A program made the position numbers and the translations under genes. From contig OZ038383.1 in NCBI GenBank assembly GCA_964036045.1, positions 8,510,430 to 8,574,429 on the forward strand: DNA of 64,000 nt. Reading direction: 5' to 3'. This document shows, piece after piece, positions 47,601 to 57,755 of the stretch. The notes below the pieces were generated by a model. That model had not been told where the DNA came from. It saw only the letters and a program-made list of their open reading frames with translations, and did not search any database. Position 1 is the first letter of the stretch, and every line of letters begins with the position of its first letter. This stretch comes from Eutreptiella sp. 'Long Island Sound 2002'. Taxonomy: Eukaryota > Euglenozoa > Euglenophyceae > Eutreptiales > Eutreptiaceae.

Positions 47601-48969
47601 TCTCGTTTGGCAAATCATGTCAAGTGTACTCACGAACAACCGGTTCTATCCTTTGATCTCGAAGCCCGAGCATCCCTGAGATATCCCTCCCGTAAGGCAC
47701 CCGGTGCCATTGCCGGGAGGAGGAGAAACTATTCCACCTCAAATTCCGGGAAGCCACCAACAATCCCACCCACCAAACGAGCGCAGCAAGAGGAAGCACA
47801 AAACCCTTCATGTGGGTCAATACCGCGGCACCCTACCTGCAAGTGGACGAAACCCCTTTTGCTCAATCACGCATTCAAACTTTCCGGACTCCGGCGGGAT
47901 CACAATCCGAATTTGTGATATGCGGCTCAAAAATTGTTCGTGGCAACAAGGCGCAGTAACCAAACAACTGCCCGACAAGTCTCCTCACGGTATTTGTTGT
48001 TGCACAACCCGATCGCGGAACATCCCAACGTTGCATGCGAATGGAATTGGCATACGTGGTGAGGAAAACGGTGTCGATTAGCCCAAGTGTATGAGTTGAA
48101 AGGCCGAGCTTGTCTTGGAGCTAAACAAGCACGAAATCGATGAATACGAGCGCCAAGCCAAACATCAAACATCAACAGCCTTCCAAAATGATGTCCTGTA
48201 TGTGGTCGTCGAATCACATTACGGTGGATATGAGGATGTGTGGATGAAGATTGGCGCGGATTGACCGATGTCGACGCTCGACGGACACTACAACGCGAAG
48301 GCGGAATTCAACGAGGAACGCTGGAAGTCTCCCTTAATTCTTACTTCAATAAGTTGTAGCTCAGCTCAATTTCGGTTTTCGTTCCACTTGGTGCACCTTT
48401 CCGTGGTCACGTGAGCCATCCGTGGTTATGTCCCACAACGCGTGCCACAACAAGTAGGAGAGATTGGGGGAACGGAACAAAAAGCACCATCTCGTAAAAT
48501 CCACAACAAAGAAACATTCTCGCACAAAATCCTTCCAACACATTTCCATTCGCGCCATACTCGAAAACTAGCATTACCAAAGAAGAAGAAATTTTCTCTC
48601 ACACATTCGTGCGAACTCCTTTCGATTCGCGGCACTCGGTAGACTTAGAGGAGGCATCAAAATGCAACAATACTAAAAATTCACCGATGAGGGTCCACTT
48701 TTCTACAAATAGTGACAACCATTGCAATCAACCGACGTCGCAATGGTTCATATGCACGACCACCGTCCACGTCCACATGGAGAGAATGTGAAGGTTGGAG
48801 AAGGCGCAAATACCTCGACACGAGCAACAGATGTAGGTTTCCGAGCAACCAAATACGCCACGTACGCAAACCATGTCAAAGTGAGCACTCTCGAAAACCG
48901 TATGCTTTGGAACGAGGAAGCGTCTTCGGAAACCGACATTTCTTGTTTGGTTGGACTACGCTTTCGCAT
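32689..48969 (-). CDS. SLC37-like major facilitator (sugar-phosphate:phosphate exchanger)
   Basis: Exons placed, 5' to 3': 48,814-48,969 (ATG, 52 codons), 47,477-47,547, 44,981-45,084, 44,452-44,538, 43,467-43,566, 40,860-40,931, 39,421-39,539, 39,129-39,182, 38,414-38,539, 33,504-33,625, 32,689-32,923 (TAA). Apart from the step after exon 1, every donor/acceptor phase matches. Landmarks follow the family in order: ..WFAYVAYLVARKPTSV (helix 1), YSLGQIFYSAVDQRF (helix 2 and loop), NGLMQSFG, ARALQQWF, VGGVVGNAL..GWRAAFF, an acidic central loop (EEPEKEDEEDG), MVPGVMGL..SLLFWLPFYIS, YSVISAGYISAAFDL, GGVVGTFASGIASD, FMVGFFLFGCDSLVTG, GLVGGIGSVGAILQG. SLC37 proteins exchange glucose-6-phosphate or glycerol-3-phosphate for phosphate across internal membranes. 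At least one short exon is missing between 48.8 and 47.5 kb, and possibly one after 43.47 kb. The substrate cannot be read from the sequence. Confidence 0.75.
34707..34800. repeat. GCGCA-TT-TGCGC palindromes, downstream pair
   Basis: Two near-identical hairpin-forming sequences, TCTCAGCGCATTTGCGCTGA at 34,707 and a variant with an AAA centre at 34,779-34,800. Arms are about 10 bp with a 2-nt spacer. They lie beyond the 3' end of the Lys-rich gene at 35,158-35,655 (minus strand). Confidence 0.8.
35158..35655 (-). CDS. Lys-rich small protein of unknown function, nested in an intron
   Basis: An uninterrupted 165-codon frame, ATG at 35,655. The N-terminal ~95 residues are mixed and include a basic, aromatic stretch (RPRWYKMFCKQIWHLYVQLR). 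The next ~45 residues are almost all Lys, Glu, Ala and Asp in a heptad-like pattern that should form a charged helix or coiled coil. The C terminus is FRGTALKKGKKK. I do not recognise the family. The gene is GC-richer than its surroundings and lies inside a 4.8-kb intron of the SLC37-like gene, on the same strand. Five copies of one palindrome surround it (two downstream, three upstream), which suggests it arrived as part of a small mobile or regulatory unit. The opposite-strand frame is Leu/Phe-rich and looks like a shadow. Confidence 0.55.
   Translation of the reverse strand: MPSLNAAGASDLVTEYEWPNGDAIVASALSNGPTFLFVEWALALRLNRKTRRKMTQLCAARAARPRPRWYKMFCKQIWHLYVQLRHLAAPRKKETEKAEKEAKKKHDKEEREKKKKEKADAEKEAKAKTDAAAQEAGINAKKRSPMEAFNAAAFRGTALKKGKKK
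35774..36048. repeat. GCGCA-TT-TGCGC palindromes, upstream trio
   Basis: Three hairpin-forming copies upstream of the Lys-rich gene: 35,774-35,795 (TCTCAGCGCATTTGCGCTGA then GA, perfect 10-bp arms), 35,900-35,927 (one arm mismatch but longer arms) and 36,029-36,048. Each is set in A/T-rich flanks. Confidence 0.8.
45345..45575. repeat. ~36-bp GC-rich minisatellite, block 1
   Basis: Six imperfect units of GGGAGGCCGCGTGCACTGC followed by ATGTTGCACACACATT. It sits in the SLC37-like intron between exons 47,477-47,547 and 44,981-45,084. Open frames through it are only translations of the repeat. Confidence 0.9.
45902..46000. repeat. ~40-bp tandem repeat, 2.5 copies
   Basis: Units contain AGTCAAAGAGGCAGATCATC followed by ATGTGATCTAGAGAGCAAA. 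A short hairpin (GATCATCATGTGATC) lies in each unit. It separates the two minisatellite blocks and is followed by a CAACACAACACAG-type simple repeat to ~46,045. Confidence 0.85.
46150..46960. repeat. ~36-bp GC-rich minisatellite, block 2, with higher-order repeat
   Basis: About 22 further units of the 45,345 minisatellite, again around TTGGGAGGCCGCGTGC. Between about 46,512 and 46,790 a ~137-bp block of four diverged units is itself repeated twice, a higher-order structure of the kind seen in satellite DNA. The block lies in an intron of the SLC37-like gene. Confidence 0.9.
47720..48264 (+). pseudogene. Coding-like remnants, unidentified
   Basis: Two plus-strand pieces have protein-like composition but stops and shifts between them. 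At 47,720-47,965 the reading includes FMWVNTAAPYLQVDETPFAQ and SEFVICGSKIVRGNK, ending in TAA. At about 48,103-48,264 it includes LELNKHEIDEYERQ and YVVVESHYGGYEDVWM, ending in TGA. The phrase QVDETPF recalls the first catalytic Asp of some DDE transposases, but that is too short to assign. They lie antisense in an intron of the SLC37-like gene and are probably a decayed transposon gene. Confidence 0.3.
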
Positions 48970-51900
48970 TCATCCACGACAATCACTGCGACCATCAAAA
49001 CAAGAAGACTTACACGTACGACGGATTGCATTGAAAGCTAGGGTACTTTTGACCGAGCAAGAATGCGTGCGACTCAAAAAATGTCATGATTAGTCCACCC
49101 AAATTCCCTCAAGCGAATGAGCAGAAGGAGAAGGGGAGACAACGGAGCAGAGCACCACCATGGAGCCTCCCGGCAAGGCCTCCACCCGGAAGGAGTTGGG
49201 GGTTTCGGGCTTGTGGCACGGCTGAGTTTGTCCAGCCTGGGTTTTTCTTGGCCTTTCTTGCCAATCTTGGCGCGCGCCGGTGATCGCGCAGACAGTGCGG
49301 ATCCATTTCTTCCTAGGGCCAAGTTCTCTCCGGAGGCGCCAATCCTACTTAGCTGCGACGTCGCAAATTGGAGGTTGGGGGAGGTAAAACCCGAAGGCTC
49401 TGGCAATGCACCTGACCCAAGGGAGGCTGCTTCTTGTCCCTTGTGTCTTGTGCATTGCCCTCGCCTTCCCTACGTCCCCTGTCGTCCCTCGGGAGACTTC
49501 GACCCCTACCATGCGGAGTTTCGAGATTTCCTCGAAAATTTTTGAAGATAAGACCAGACAAGCTGGGAATGTGTTTTTTGACTGTCTGTTTACCAGGTTC
49601 ACTATTTCCAATGTTGTCGAAGCGTCAATTTCACAATTTAAGTTTGTCGAACTTTTAGACACGGAGGACCACTTTTTACCCCAAAGTTCATTTGAACAAC
49701 TTTGTGCCGCTATTTGTGTTCAACGACATGTTTTTTGCATTGGACAACTGTACACAGCGATTGGTGTTTGAGTTCCAAACGGCCAAGCATGTTATGTACG
49801 TGCAAATCAAAAGATTTGCAAAATTGCACATCTCCTCCCAAGCAGGCCAATGACCAAAGTATGACTTCAAGGTAAGAAGCCTCCAACAAGTAGAACACAT
49901 CCAACCAGGTGTTCTAAGAATCCCTATTTGGCCACTTGGAAGCGTGAGCATCCTCATTGTCAATGAGCGTTGTATCCGACTTGGAAGGAGGCCCCCATGT
50001 TGGAGGCCACGGCGCGGTTCTCAAACATGATATCGGCCTACCAGGTGGGATGTTGGTGCAACATGGAAGTTTAAAGTTGCAAGATCATTATAATCATCTT
50101 AGTTGTTGGTTTTGAGGCCAAAAGATTGGGGAGTAGGTAAGTATGTGCTTCCCATGGAAAACTCAGAAGCTCAAAAAAGCATTCCTGTGAGGCCGAAGAG
50201 AAATTCGCGGTTGGGAATTGCTTCATCTAATTGGCGCAAGAATGACACGCAGTCTTCTCTTCAAGTCCGCCAATCTGCAGCTATTACAGCCCAAAATCAA
50301 GGGGTCTGCTTTAAAGCTACGAAAAATGTCTAAATTTGATATCATTGTTGGTGTTTGAATTTCTCATTTGCTAGTCATTCCCAAAAATGGTGTTAGATGC
50401 TATGAAAACCTAAAGCGAAGGGCGTATAGGAGAGGTAATTAACATTAAAACCGTTGTTGTGATGTGCCGGACACGGAGTACGCAATGTTCGGTTGCTGTC
50501 TACAGCTCATGTACATGTGACCAGTCGTCATGTTTGCACGTTTGCTGCTCTCCTTGGCCCCTTAACAACTTGAGAACCACATAGAATTTTGAATTTTGAA
50601 TTTTTAAAAGAATAAAGTGTTCGAAAGTACAACATATTCATGATTGATTCTTTAATTCTGGAAGAAAATGTTACAAGTAGTACAATGCAAACTGATCTCA
50701 AATGCAACCAATGAGGAGGCACCTTGAAAAAAAAATTAACAGTTCGCATGATCTTGAAGTGACCTTAGACTTTAAGAATTTAATTTGAACATGCTTTGTT
50801 TGAGAAGTTTTCATGCATAATTGGTTCATAGTTGCACACCGTATCACATGGTGCACTTTGTAACTATCAAGGACACATACAAGACATACAATAATTGCCT
50901 TTGGTTGCATGTCACATCACATTACTAGATGCTCTGCCAATGTACCACTTTCATGGTCTGTTGTTGCTTTCATGTTGGGCCACGCATGTTGCGCACCGGG
51001 TGCATGTCACAATGTGCTTGGAACAATGTCAGTCATTACATGCAGTGCACAATAATTGCTTCATGTGTACTCCATTTTAAAACAAGTAAGGCGAGCCAGT
51101 GAGCCATGACGCTCTCAGGTCAAAACAGCTTGGAGTATGTCTGCAGTTTGCTTGTTCTGCGTGATCCGGCATGGTGTTGTAGGCAATGTACCGTGAACTG
51201 ATTCCAAAGGTGGGTTTCCGTACAATTGTCCGTGAGGTTGTCTTTTGGAAGTGCATGTTTCTTTGGGATGGAAGCAATGATCCATTCGCTTCGTGTAGTG
51301 GTTCATATTGAGTTTCCCTCAAGAAGCTTGGGGTACCCGAAGCTAGGCTATTTTGTCATACTCCACCCAGCCTTGACGTGCATGTTGTGTGATGTTGCAT
51401 GTATGCTATGTGCATGTTTGTGGAGCAGGAGTGCCCGTAGATTCAAATATTCCTTTATCTACAGCCCCTCATGAGCAACCCCTTCGCCGAAAAATGAAAA
51501 GGTTTGAAAAGTTGGGAACCCTTGGTTTTGGGACCTCAACCACCTCATGGAATCATCCGTTTTGTCCAATTTAATTCCATCAAAAAAACCACTTTTTGAA
51601 TTTTTGCAACCCCCTCCCGTCGACGAAGGTGTTTTCTGCCCCCTTGCAACCCATGGAGGGCCCCGGGAACTAGATTTTTTAGGTTGCAACAAAAAAAAAG
51701 CGGTGTCATAAAGCGGTTGCACATCATCATCTTCACTTTGTAGGTATTGCAAACCGTGTGGCGGTTGCGTATGAGGGTTGCACTTCTCTGTTGTCCCACT
51801 TTAAAGTGGGACAACATTGTCAGTGTTAGTTTTACATTGTAGTTCCCCATGCCCGCTAATGACGATGAACCGGGGTTGCCGCTCCCGAAGGCGTACCTCA

Positions 51901-52227
51901 TGAATGACTGCCCTTTTGTTTTGCAGGTTCCCTTCTCCTCTCATCTGTTCTGGAATTTACTGCACGCTCGTTTGTGTCCGTCCATTCATTATAAACATGA
52001 TATTCCTTTGGCTGAATACGTGGGTCGCGCATCCACCTTGCATCCATCTGGACGTTTTTTTGTTTTGCCTGTATGCCATTGCTTTCTAGGAAGGTGAAGG
52101 TATTGTGAGTGTCCACAACAATGGGTTTGATGGTTGCAACTCAATTTGGACCCATTTTGATGCTTTTTGTATTTTTCAATTTTGCATCCACCCCAGGAGC
52201 GTTCTGCACATATTTCACGTTCGTATC
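48970..52227. other. No supported gene; upstream region of the SLC37-like gene
   Basis: Exon 1 of the minus-strand transporter begins at 48,969, so its promoter should lie here. A GC-richer patch at 49,100-49,540 has open frames on both strands without a recognisable domain. From 49,600 to 52,100 the DNA is AT-richer with no convincing exon. Confidence 0.35.
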
Positions 52228-52270
52228 ATGCATCCGCGTTTTGCATCCACACGCCGTTTTGCATCCCCGC
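52228..52270 (+). repeat. TGCATCC triplet array, copy 1
   Basis: Three TGCATCC words spaced about 13 and 18 bp, ending in CCCCGCAG, a good splice acceptor. It may therefore be the 3' end of a 5'-UTR intron of the piggyBac-like gene that starts at 52,328. Confidence 0.7.
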
Positions 52271-52480
52271 AGACGTTGGCAACGTCCGGACGGGCTCCCT
52301 TGTCTCTCGTACCAGCCCCTTTGTTCCATGCCTCCTCAAATGGCCGTCTGGGTGCCGCCCATTCCCCCAGATTGGCGCCAAGACGACTGCTCCTTGTTCC
52401 CGGCGGATCCCTCAATTGTGAAGCCCGGTCACACTGTTGTTCTCTTGGTATCTGTTTTTGCGCGCACACAACGTTGCCAA

Positions 52481-52669
52481 CGTGCATCCGCCTTTTGCAT
52501 CCACCCGCCCTTTTGCATCCACCGTTTCTACGTCTTGACAACAGTGCGTTCGTTGCGTACAAAACGTGCATCCATGCACTGTTTGCATCCACACGCCATT
52601 CTGCATCCTTGTTTGCACCGTTTGTACCGGTCGCTCCGAGCAGTTGTGCATCCACCCAGCACTATGCGC
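52481..52669 (+). repeat. TGCATCC arrays in intron 1
   Basis: Two full triplet arrays (52,481-52,522 and 52,566-52,608) and a partial one (52,646-52,669) fill the 237-bp intron between exons 1 and 2. The common form is GTGCATCC, then TTTTGCATCC, then ACACGCC, then TTTGCATCC. The intron ends CCTTTTGCAG. Confidence 0.75.
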
Positions 52670-53583
52670 ATCCACCTTTTGCAGAAGCCTCGTAGCCGCA
52701 ACGGCTTTATCTGCGGATGGGTGGACAAGAACAGGCCTGCCAAGAACGAACTGGTGTTGACAAAACCGAAATCATACGGTGTGACGGACAATCGCGACAG
52801 GATTATGGCAGGCACGACGAGAAATTGTGGGGAGAAGACTTACAAGTATTCAGGCATTAGCAAGTTGTGGGCACTTTACAAAAACGACGATCCACCAAGC
52901 GTGGAAGACGAGGAAGAGGAGGATGAGCAGGACGAGGAGGAAGAGGACGCTGACGACGAAGATGACGACGACGCTGCCCTTTTCGCCCATGGGACGGTTA
53001 GGGATGCCGCTGCTGGGGACAACGATGACGAACTTGTGGACGACCCTGACGATGACGTTCCTTTGGCGCAGTCTCTCTCCAAGCCGAAGAAGGACACAGA
53101 CGACAAGGGCAGGGACAACGACAAGGCCATCAAGAACCCAGAGATGGCAAAAGGAAAAGGTCCGAAGGTGCGCATTCAACTGGCAGGCACCGCAAAGAGC
53201 ATCACCACAAAGCCCACCCGATCAGAGCAACGATCGCAGTCGCAAGGGAACGTGGAGAAGATGGCGGCGTGTGGCGAGCAGCTGATCAAGAAGACTGGTA
53301 TCACCCCAGCAAGGCTCAAGGCGCATTACAAGAGGTGTCACGATGGGCTGGATCTGCAGACAGCAGGATTCAAACGTCGGGAAATTGGGCTCTGCACGAC
53401 TTTGGTGACAGGCGGGGCACAGGACCAGTTGATGGAGTTGTTTGGGATGCGGGCAGACCACTGCAAGGCGTTCCCGACGGCAAGAATGCTGCTGCAGAAC
53501 ATGCACAAGACAAACGCCGCCTTTGGAGACGCTGATGCCTATGCAGGTACTTCACATGCGCACGAGATGTATAATACGTTCAG

Positions 53584-53700
53584 AACGTGCATCCGGGTTT
53601 TGCATCCACACGCCATTTTGCATCCCCGCTTATACCGCTGCGCACGAAGCGTCCATGACGTGCATCCACCGAATGCATCCACACGCCGTTTTGCATCCAC
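53584..53700 (+). repeat. TGCATCC arrays in intron 2
   Basis: Two more triplet arrays in the 172-bp intron between the donor at 53,547 and the acceptor ending 53,718. Same orientation and spacing as the intron 1 arrays, so the two introns share a repeat although the exons do not. Confidence 0.75.
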
Positions 53701-53787
53701 CTGCACCTGTTTCCACAGTGCTGTTCCTCGGCAAGATCGCAAGCTGCCCCACGTGTGCCAGCGCGCAAGGATCCGGTGTGTTGCCTA

Positions 53788-53826
53788 GTATGGGATGCAG
53801 CGTTCTAGGGCGTGGTGCGGAACCCC
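53788..53826 (+). repeat. Left terminal inverted repeat of the 7.1-kb element
   Basis: Identical over 39 bases to the reverse complement of 60,845-60,883. A second, imperfect inverted match (CAATTTTGGG) follows at about 53,829. Confidence 0.95.
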
Positions 53827-53970
53827 CCCAATTTTGGGTGTTGTTAATATGGTTGGAACCCGGAATTTCACATGTTACATGGGTGCACTATGATGCAACA
53901 ATGTGCCTTCCATGTATTGTTTGCTCGATATTGCCCGTTTTGCACTTTTTGCGATTTGATCTTTGTGTGC

Positions 53971-54119
53971 TCTAACTAGTTATCGCGGGGTTAGAACGGG
54001 GTTAGAGCACTAGTTATCGCGTGGGTTATCGCGCGATAACCTAGTTATCGCGGGGGTTATCGCGGGGGTTATCGCGCGATAACTAGTTATCGCGTGGGTT
54101 ATCGCGAGGGTTATCGCGC
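53971..54119 (+). promoter_or_regulatory. TTATCGCG array 1 (subterminal, upstream of the oxygenase gene)
   Basis: Nine forward TTATCGCG words, two of them fused into the 16-bp palindrome GTTATCGCGCGATAAC. Spacers are short G-rich runs. A polypyrimidine tract and TTTAG (54,150) lie between it and the first ATG. Position and orientation fit transposase-binding subterminal repeats and/or a promoter. Confidence 0.75.
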
Positions 54120-54177
54120 TTCATTTTATGTTTCCCCTTTTTCGCTTTAGCTCTCAAATCCTTCGTACTCTTTGATA

Positions 54178-57100
54178 ATGGCCCTTGCTGCTGCCCACGC
54201 TTGGTGCGAGCACCATCAAAAGCTCCTTGGGGTCCGTCGCCTTGGCGGTCCTGAGGGGTTTACGATGGGTGATGCCAATGTGAGGCGCCCTGTGGCGACC
54301 CGCTTTGAACATGGTGTGGACTTTGGACTCCTTGTCCATAAGTCCCCCTTCATGGCGGACAACCGAGACCCCCTGGTTCTCAGCAACTACATCTTCGAGT
54401 TGCTAGAGGTAAATCCAGGGGTTGCTGGATTCTTGATTCAGCTTCATCCGGACGATGTGGACGCCGTGGTGGAGTCCGTCACCGCCCATGCCGAGAAGGG
54501 TGCGGGGACGAAGACGACCCTCTATGTGGGTCAGGAGGAGGAGGAAGTGGAGGAAGTGGAGGAGGAGGAGGAGGATGCGGGGGGGGTGGGGGCTGGGGGG
54601 AGGAAGGAGAAGCCCCACAACCCCCTCATGATTAGTGTCCAGAAGGTAAGGATCCGACCGGGTAAGGGGAAGGGGCAGTCGGATGGTTGGTTCCCCCAAC
54701 CCCTCACCCACAACACCCGCCGGGTCTGCACTGACGACCCCGAAAACAAGCTCCCCATGCACTCCCTTTGCCCCACAAGGGAGTGGGAGCGTGAGTGGTA
54801 TGGGGTCACCACTCCCAACATTGTTTCGGGGCAGGGGGTGATTCTTTTTCCATTTGGGGCAACACCCCCCCTTATTGGGGAGGCGGAGGAGGTGGTTGCC
54901 GCCGAGCCCTTGGGGGCCTTTAATAGGGACCCCAATGACCTTGTGCAAACGGTGGGGGGGAAGCTGGTGGTCAACCACCTCCTGGAGCACGATTTTTTGA
55001 GTGCTGTGCAGCTCCAAAGTCTTTTGGATGATTTGGATAGGGTGCCTCTCTCAGAGAAGGCACCCATTTTCAATGAGAACCCCCCCATTGTCGGCAGGCC
55101 CCAAGATTCTGGGACCCGCCGTACATTGTACGGCAACTATGGGGGTGCCCACCACCACAGGCACAACCCCCACAAGCTCCATGATCTGCCAGTCCTCAAA
55201 AGGGTGGCAGATCGTGTGCTTGAGACGGCGAAGAAGACTGTGGTGGGGGGGGTTGGATGGAGCTGCACCATCCTTGACATGGCCGAAATTTCGAGCTATG
55301 ACCACACCCCCCAGCACCTCCATCGCGACGCCCCCCCCTACACCATTCCTGAAGGCACATTGATTGTCAATTGCCTTATTATGCTAACCCATAATCATGA
55401 GGAGGAGGATGGGTCACATTTTCTTTTTGTGCCCTCCAGCAGTTCGGGGTTCCCTGACCCTTGGGTGGAGAGGGCTGTGCCATTCAAGAGGGGCACTGCC
55501 TTTTTTTTTAATGCCCTTGATGTCCACAGGGGGTCGGGGATTCCCAAGGCCTCCCCCACGGGGGTGTCCCACCCCCGCCTCATGGCATTTTTTGCCATTG
55601 AGCTTACCGTGGGGGGGAATCTTCGATTCCCCAACCTGCACGTGACCCAGTCCATTAAGAGGCCCCAGCTGGGGGCACCTGGTGGCCGGGTGGCCAGGAC
55701 AGTCCAGTGTGATGGGGCGGTTAGGTGTAGGGGGAAGGTGGTAGCCAATTGCTACGGATGCAATCGGCTGATTTTGTGCACCGCCCACAAAGATGGCCTT
55801 TGTGTGCCATGCCAGGAGGGGGAGGAGGTGGAGGGGGGGGAGGAGGAGGAGGTGGTGGTGGACCCCAATGGGGTCAGCATTGAGCAATCTGCTCAGTGCT
55901 TGCTCCCGGTGGGAACAACCACCGGGCATTTTTTGTTGTCGGGGTGGGGGGTTGGGAGGGAGGTGATTGCCCCCCTCACTAATGAGGAGGCGGGGGCGGT
56001 CGCAGGCCACCCCGATCAGTGCCCCTTGGCCAAGGTGTGCCATGGGGAGGCACTGCCCTGGCCCACCCTGCAAGGGCATGTTGGGATGAAGGTGCCGGCG
56101 GGCACCATTTTGGTGGTGAGGAGGGGGTTGTATGGGGGAGTGGCAAGGGTGGCCCCTGAGGCGGAGGGGGTGGCCCAGGTGGTGGAGTGGCGGCAGGTGG
56201 GGGAGTATGCGGCCGTCACGGACTTCGTGTGGCTGCGGAGGCTGGGCCTGGTGCTGGACGACGCCAAGAAGGAGGGCCAAGGCATGTGTCCATGTCACCA
56301 GGTGTGAAAACCTCCCACAACACCCTGCTCTAACCCCTGCTCTAACTAGTTATCGCGCTAGGTTATCGCGTTCTAACTAGGTGCTCTAACTAGTTATCGC
56401 GCTAGGTTATCGCGTTCTAACTAGTTATCGCGGGGTTATCGCGGGGGGTTATCGCGGTGGTTATCGCGCGATAACCTAGTCATCGCGGGGGTTATCGCGC
56501 GGGTTATCGCGTGTTTTTTTTTTGTTTCTTTTGTTTTTTTCAGGCCACCATCTTGCAGCTGCCCCGCATCTTCGTCAAGGACGACGCCCAGGCAGCCGAC
56601 GCAGCGGGCGGAGCGGCAGCAGCAGCGGGGGCACGGCCCGCCAAGCCGGTGGCGGCCCGGTTGGAGCTGGAGGGGGAGAAGAGGCTGCCGGAGGGGGCGT
56701 CGTGGCGGTTTGGGGAGCCTGGGGATGAGGCCTGCAGGATGGGGGGGACGGGATGGTACCGGCAGGTCACCATCACAGAGAAGGAGGGGGGGGTGGAGAG
56801 GAAGACCAACCTCACCCTCCCCTCCTATGTGTGGGTTGGGGGGGAAACGGCCAAGTGGCCGCAAGCCGCAGAGGGGGAAACGGTTGCGGCTTTTTTGTGT
56901 TTGTTTGGGATGAGCGACCCCCCCCAAAGGAAATCTTATTTCCTTTTGAGGGTGTGTTTTTTGTGGGAGGGGGAGTATACGGGGAGGGAAGTGTGGCAGA
57001 AGCTGCACAGGGGGGGGGACATCCACCAGGTTGGTGGGTATGACCCCCCCCCTTCTGTGGGGGACGCCACTGCCGAATGGATTCGGCAGTATGCACCCAA

Positions 57101-57752
57101 GGGGGGAAGGCCGGGAAAAGGCCAGACGAAGCGGGGACCAGACGTGGTGGTGGTTGAGCCGGATGCCCCCCCCCCCCTTAGGGGTAAGGGCCAAACCCCC
57201 GCCCCCAAGCCCTCCCCCAAGCCATCGAAGGTGGCAAAGGTGGCGGCAGCCCAGCCCCCCCATGAGGCCCTGGACGTGGAGGCCTTGGGGGCCAGTGTGG
57301 CCACCCACGTGACGGACGCTTGCCAGGTTTTGGTGGAGCAGGCGGCCGCCACGGGGGTCGAGGCCGCACTGGCCAAGGGTCGGTCGGCCGACCACAGGTC
57401 GGCCTTGGCAAAGGCCGAAAAGGCCCAGGGCAACACCCAGCGTGCCCTGGACCAGGCCCTCAACCTGGCCGCCAAGAGGGGGGAGGAGGTGGAGGCGATG
57501 AGGGAGGCCCTGAGGGAGGCCCAGGAGGGGAGGCGGAAGGCGGAGGTGGAGGTGGCCCAGCTTAGGGTGGAGGTGGAGGGGCAGCGGAGGAGGGGGGATG
57601 ACCTTGGGCAGCGCTTGGGGGTGGCTGAGGCGCAGGTGCGCAGCCTCACCTCCACCCTCTGTGCCTCCTTCGGGGCGCAGCAGGCCCAGCAGGGGCTGGC
57701 GCCGCAAGGGTTGCAGAGTCAGGGTAGCGGGAGTAGGAGTGGGAGCCAATGA
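54178..57752 (+). CDS. 2-oxoglutarate/Fe(II) oxygenase fused to a coiled-coil region
   Basis: Two exons, 54,178-56,301 and 56,544-57,752. The donor CAG/GTGTGA and acceptor TTTTTTTCAG/GCC keep phase 0; without splicing the first frame ends only two codons past the donor. Counting from 54,172, the oxygenase shows His384-x-Asp386 in LHRDAPPYT, distal His452 in DVHRGSG and Arg469 in HPRLMAFF. This is the facial triad plus the 2-oxoglutarate-binding Arg of the double-stranded beta-helix fold. A Cys/His cluster (about 527-547: CYGC, then C-x2-H, then CVPC) looks zinc-binding. Acidic runs surround residues 125-140 and 555-565. The second exon ends in a long Ala/Glu/Arg helix likely to be a coiled coil. 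Such enzymes hydroxylate proteins, nucleic acids or lipids; the substrate is unknown. The codon use is intact and looks functional. Confidence 0.7.
56331..56513 (+). promoter_or_regulatory. TTATCGCG array 2, inside an intron
   Basis: About ten forward TTATCGCG words and one full GTTATCGCGCGATAAC palindrome. They make up most of the 242-bp intron 56,302-56,543 of the oxygenase gene. Their presence in an intron means they are not simply promoter elements between genes. Confidence 0.7.
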
Positions 57753-57755
57753 CTA

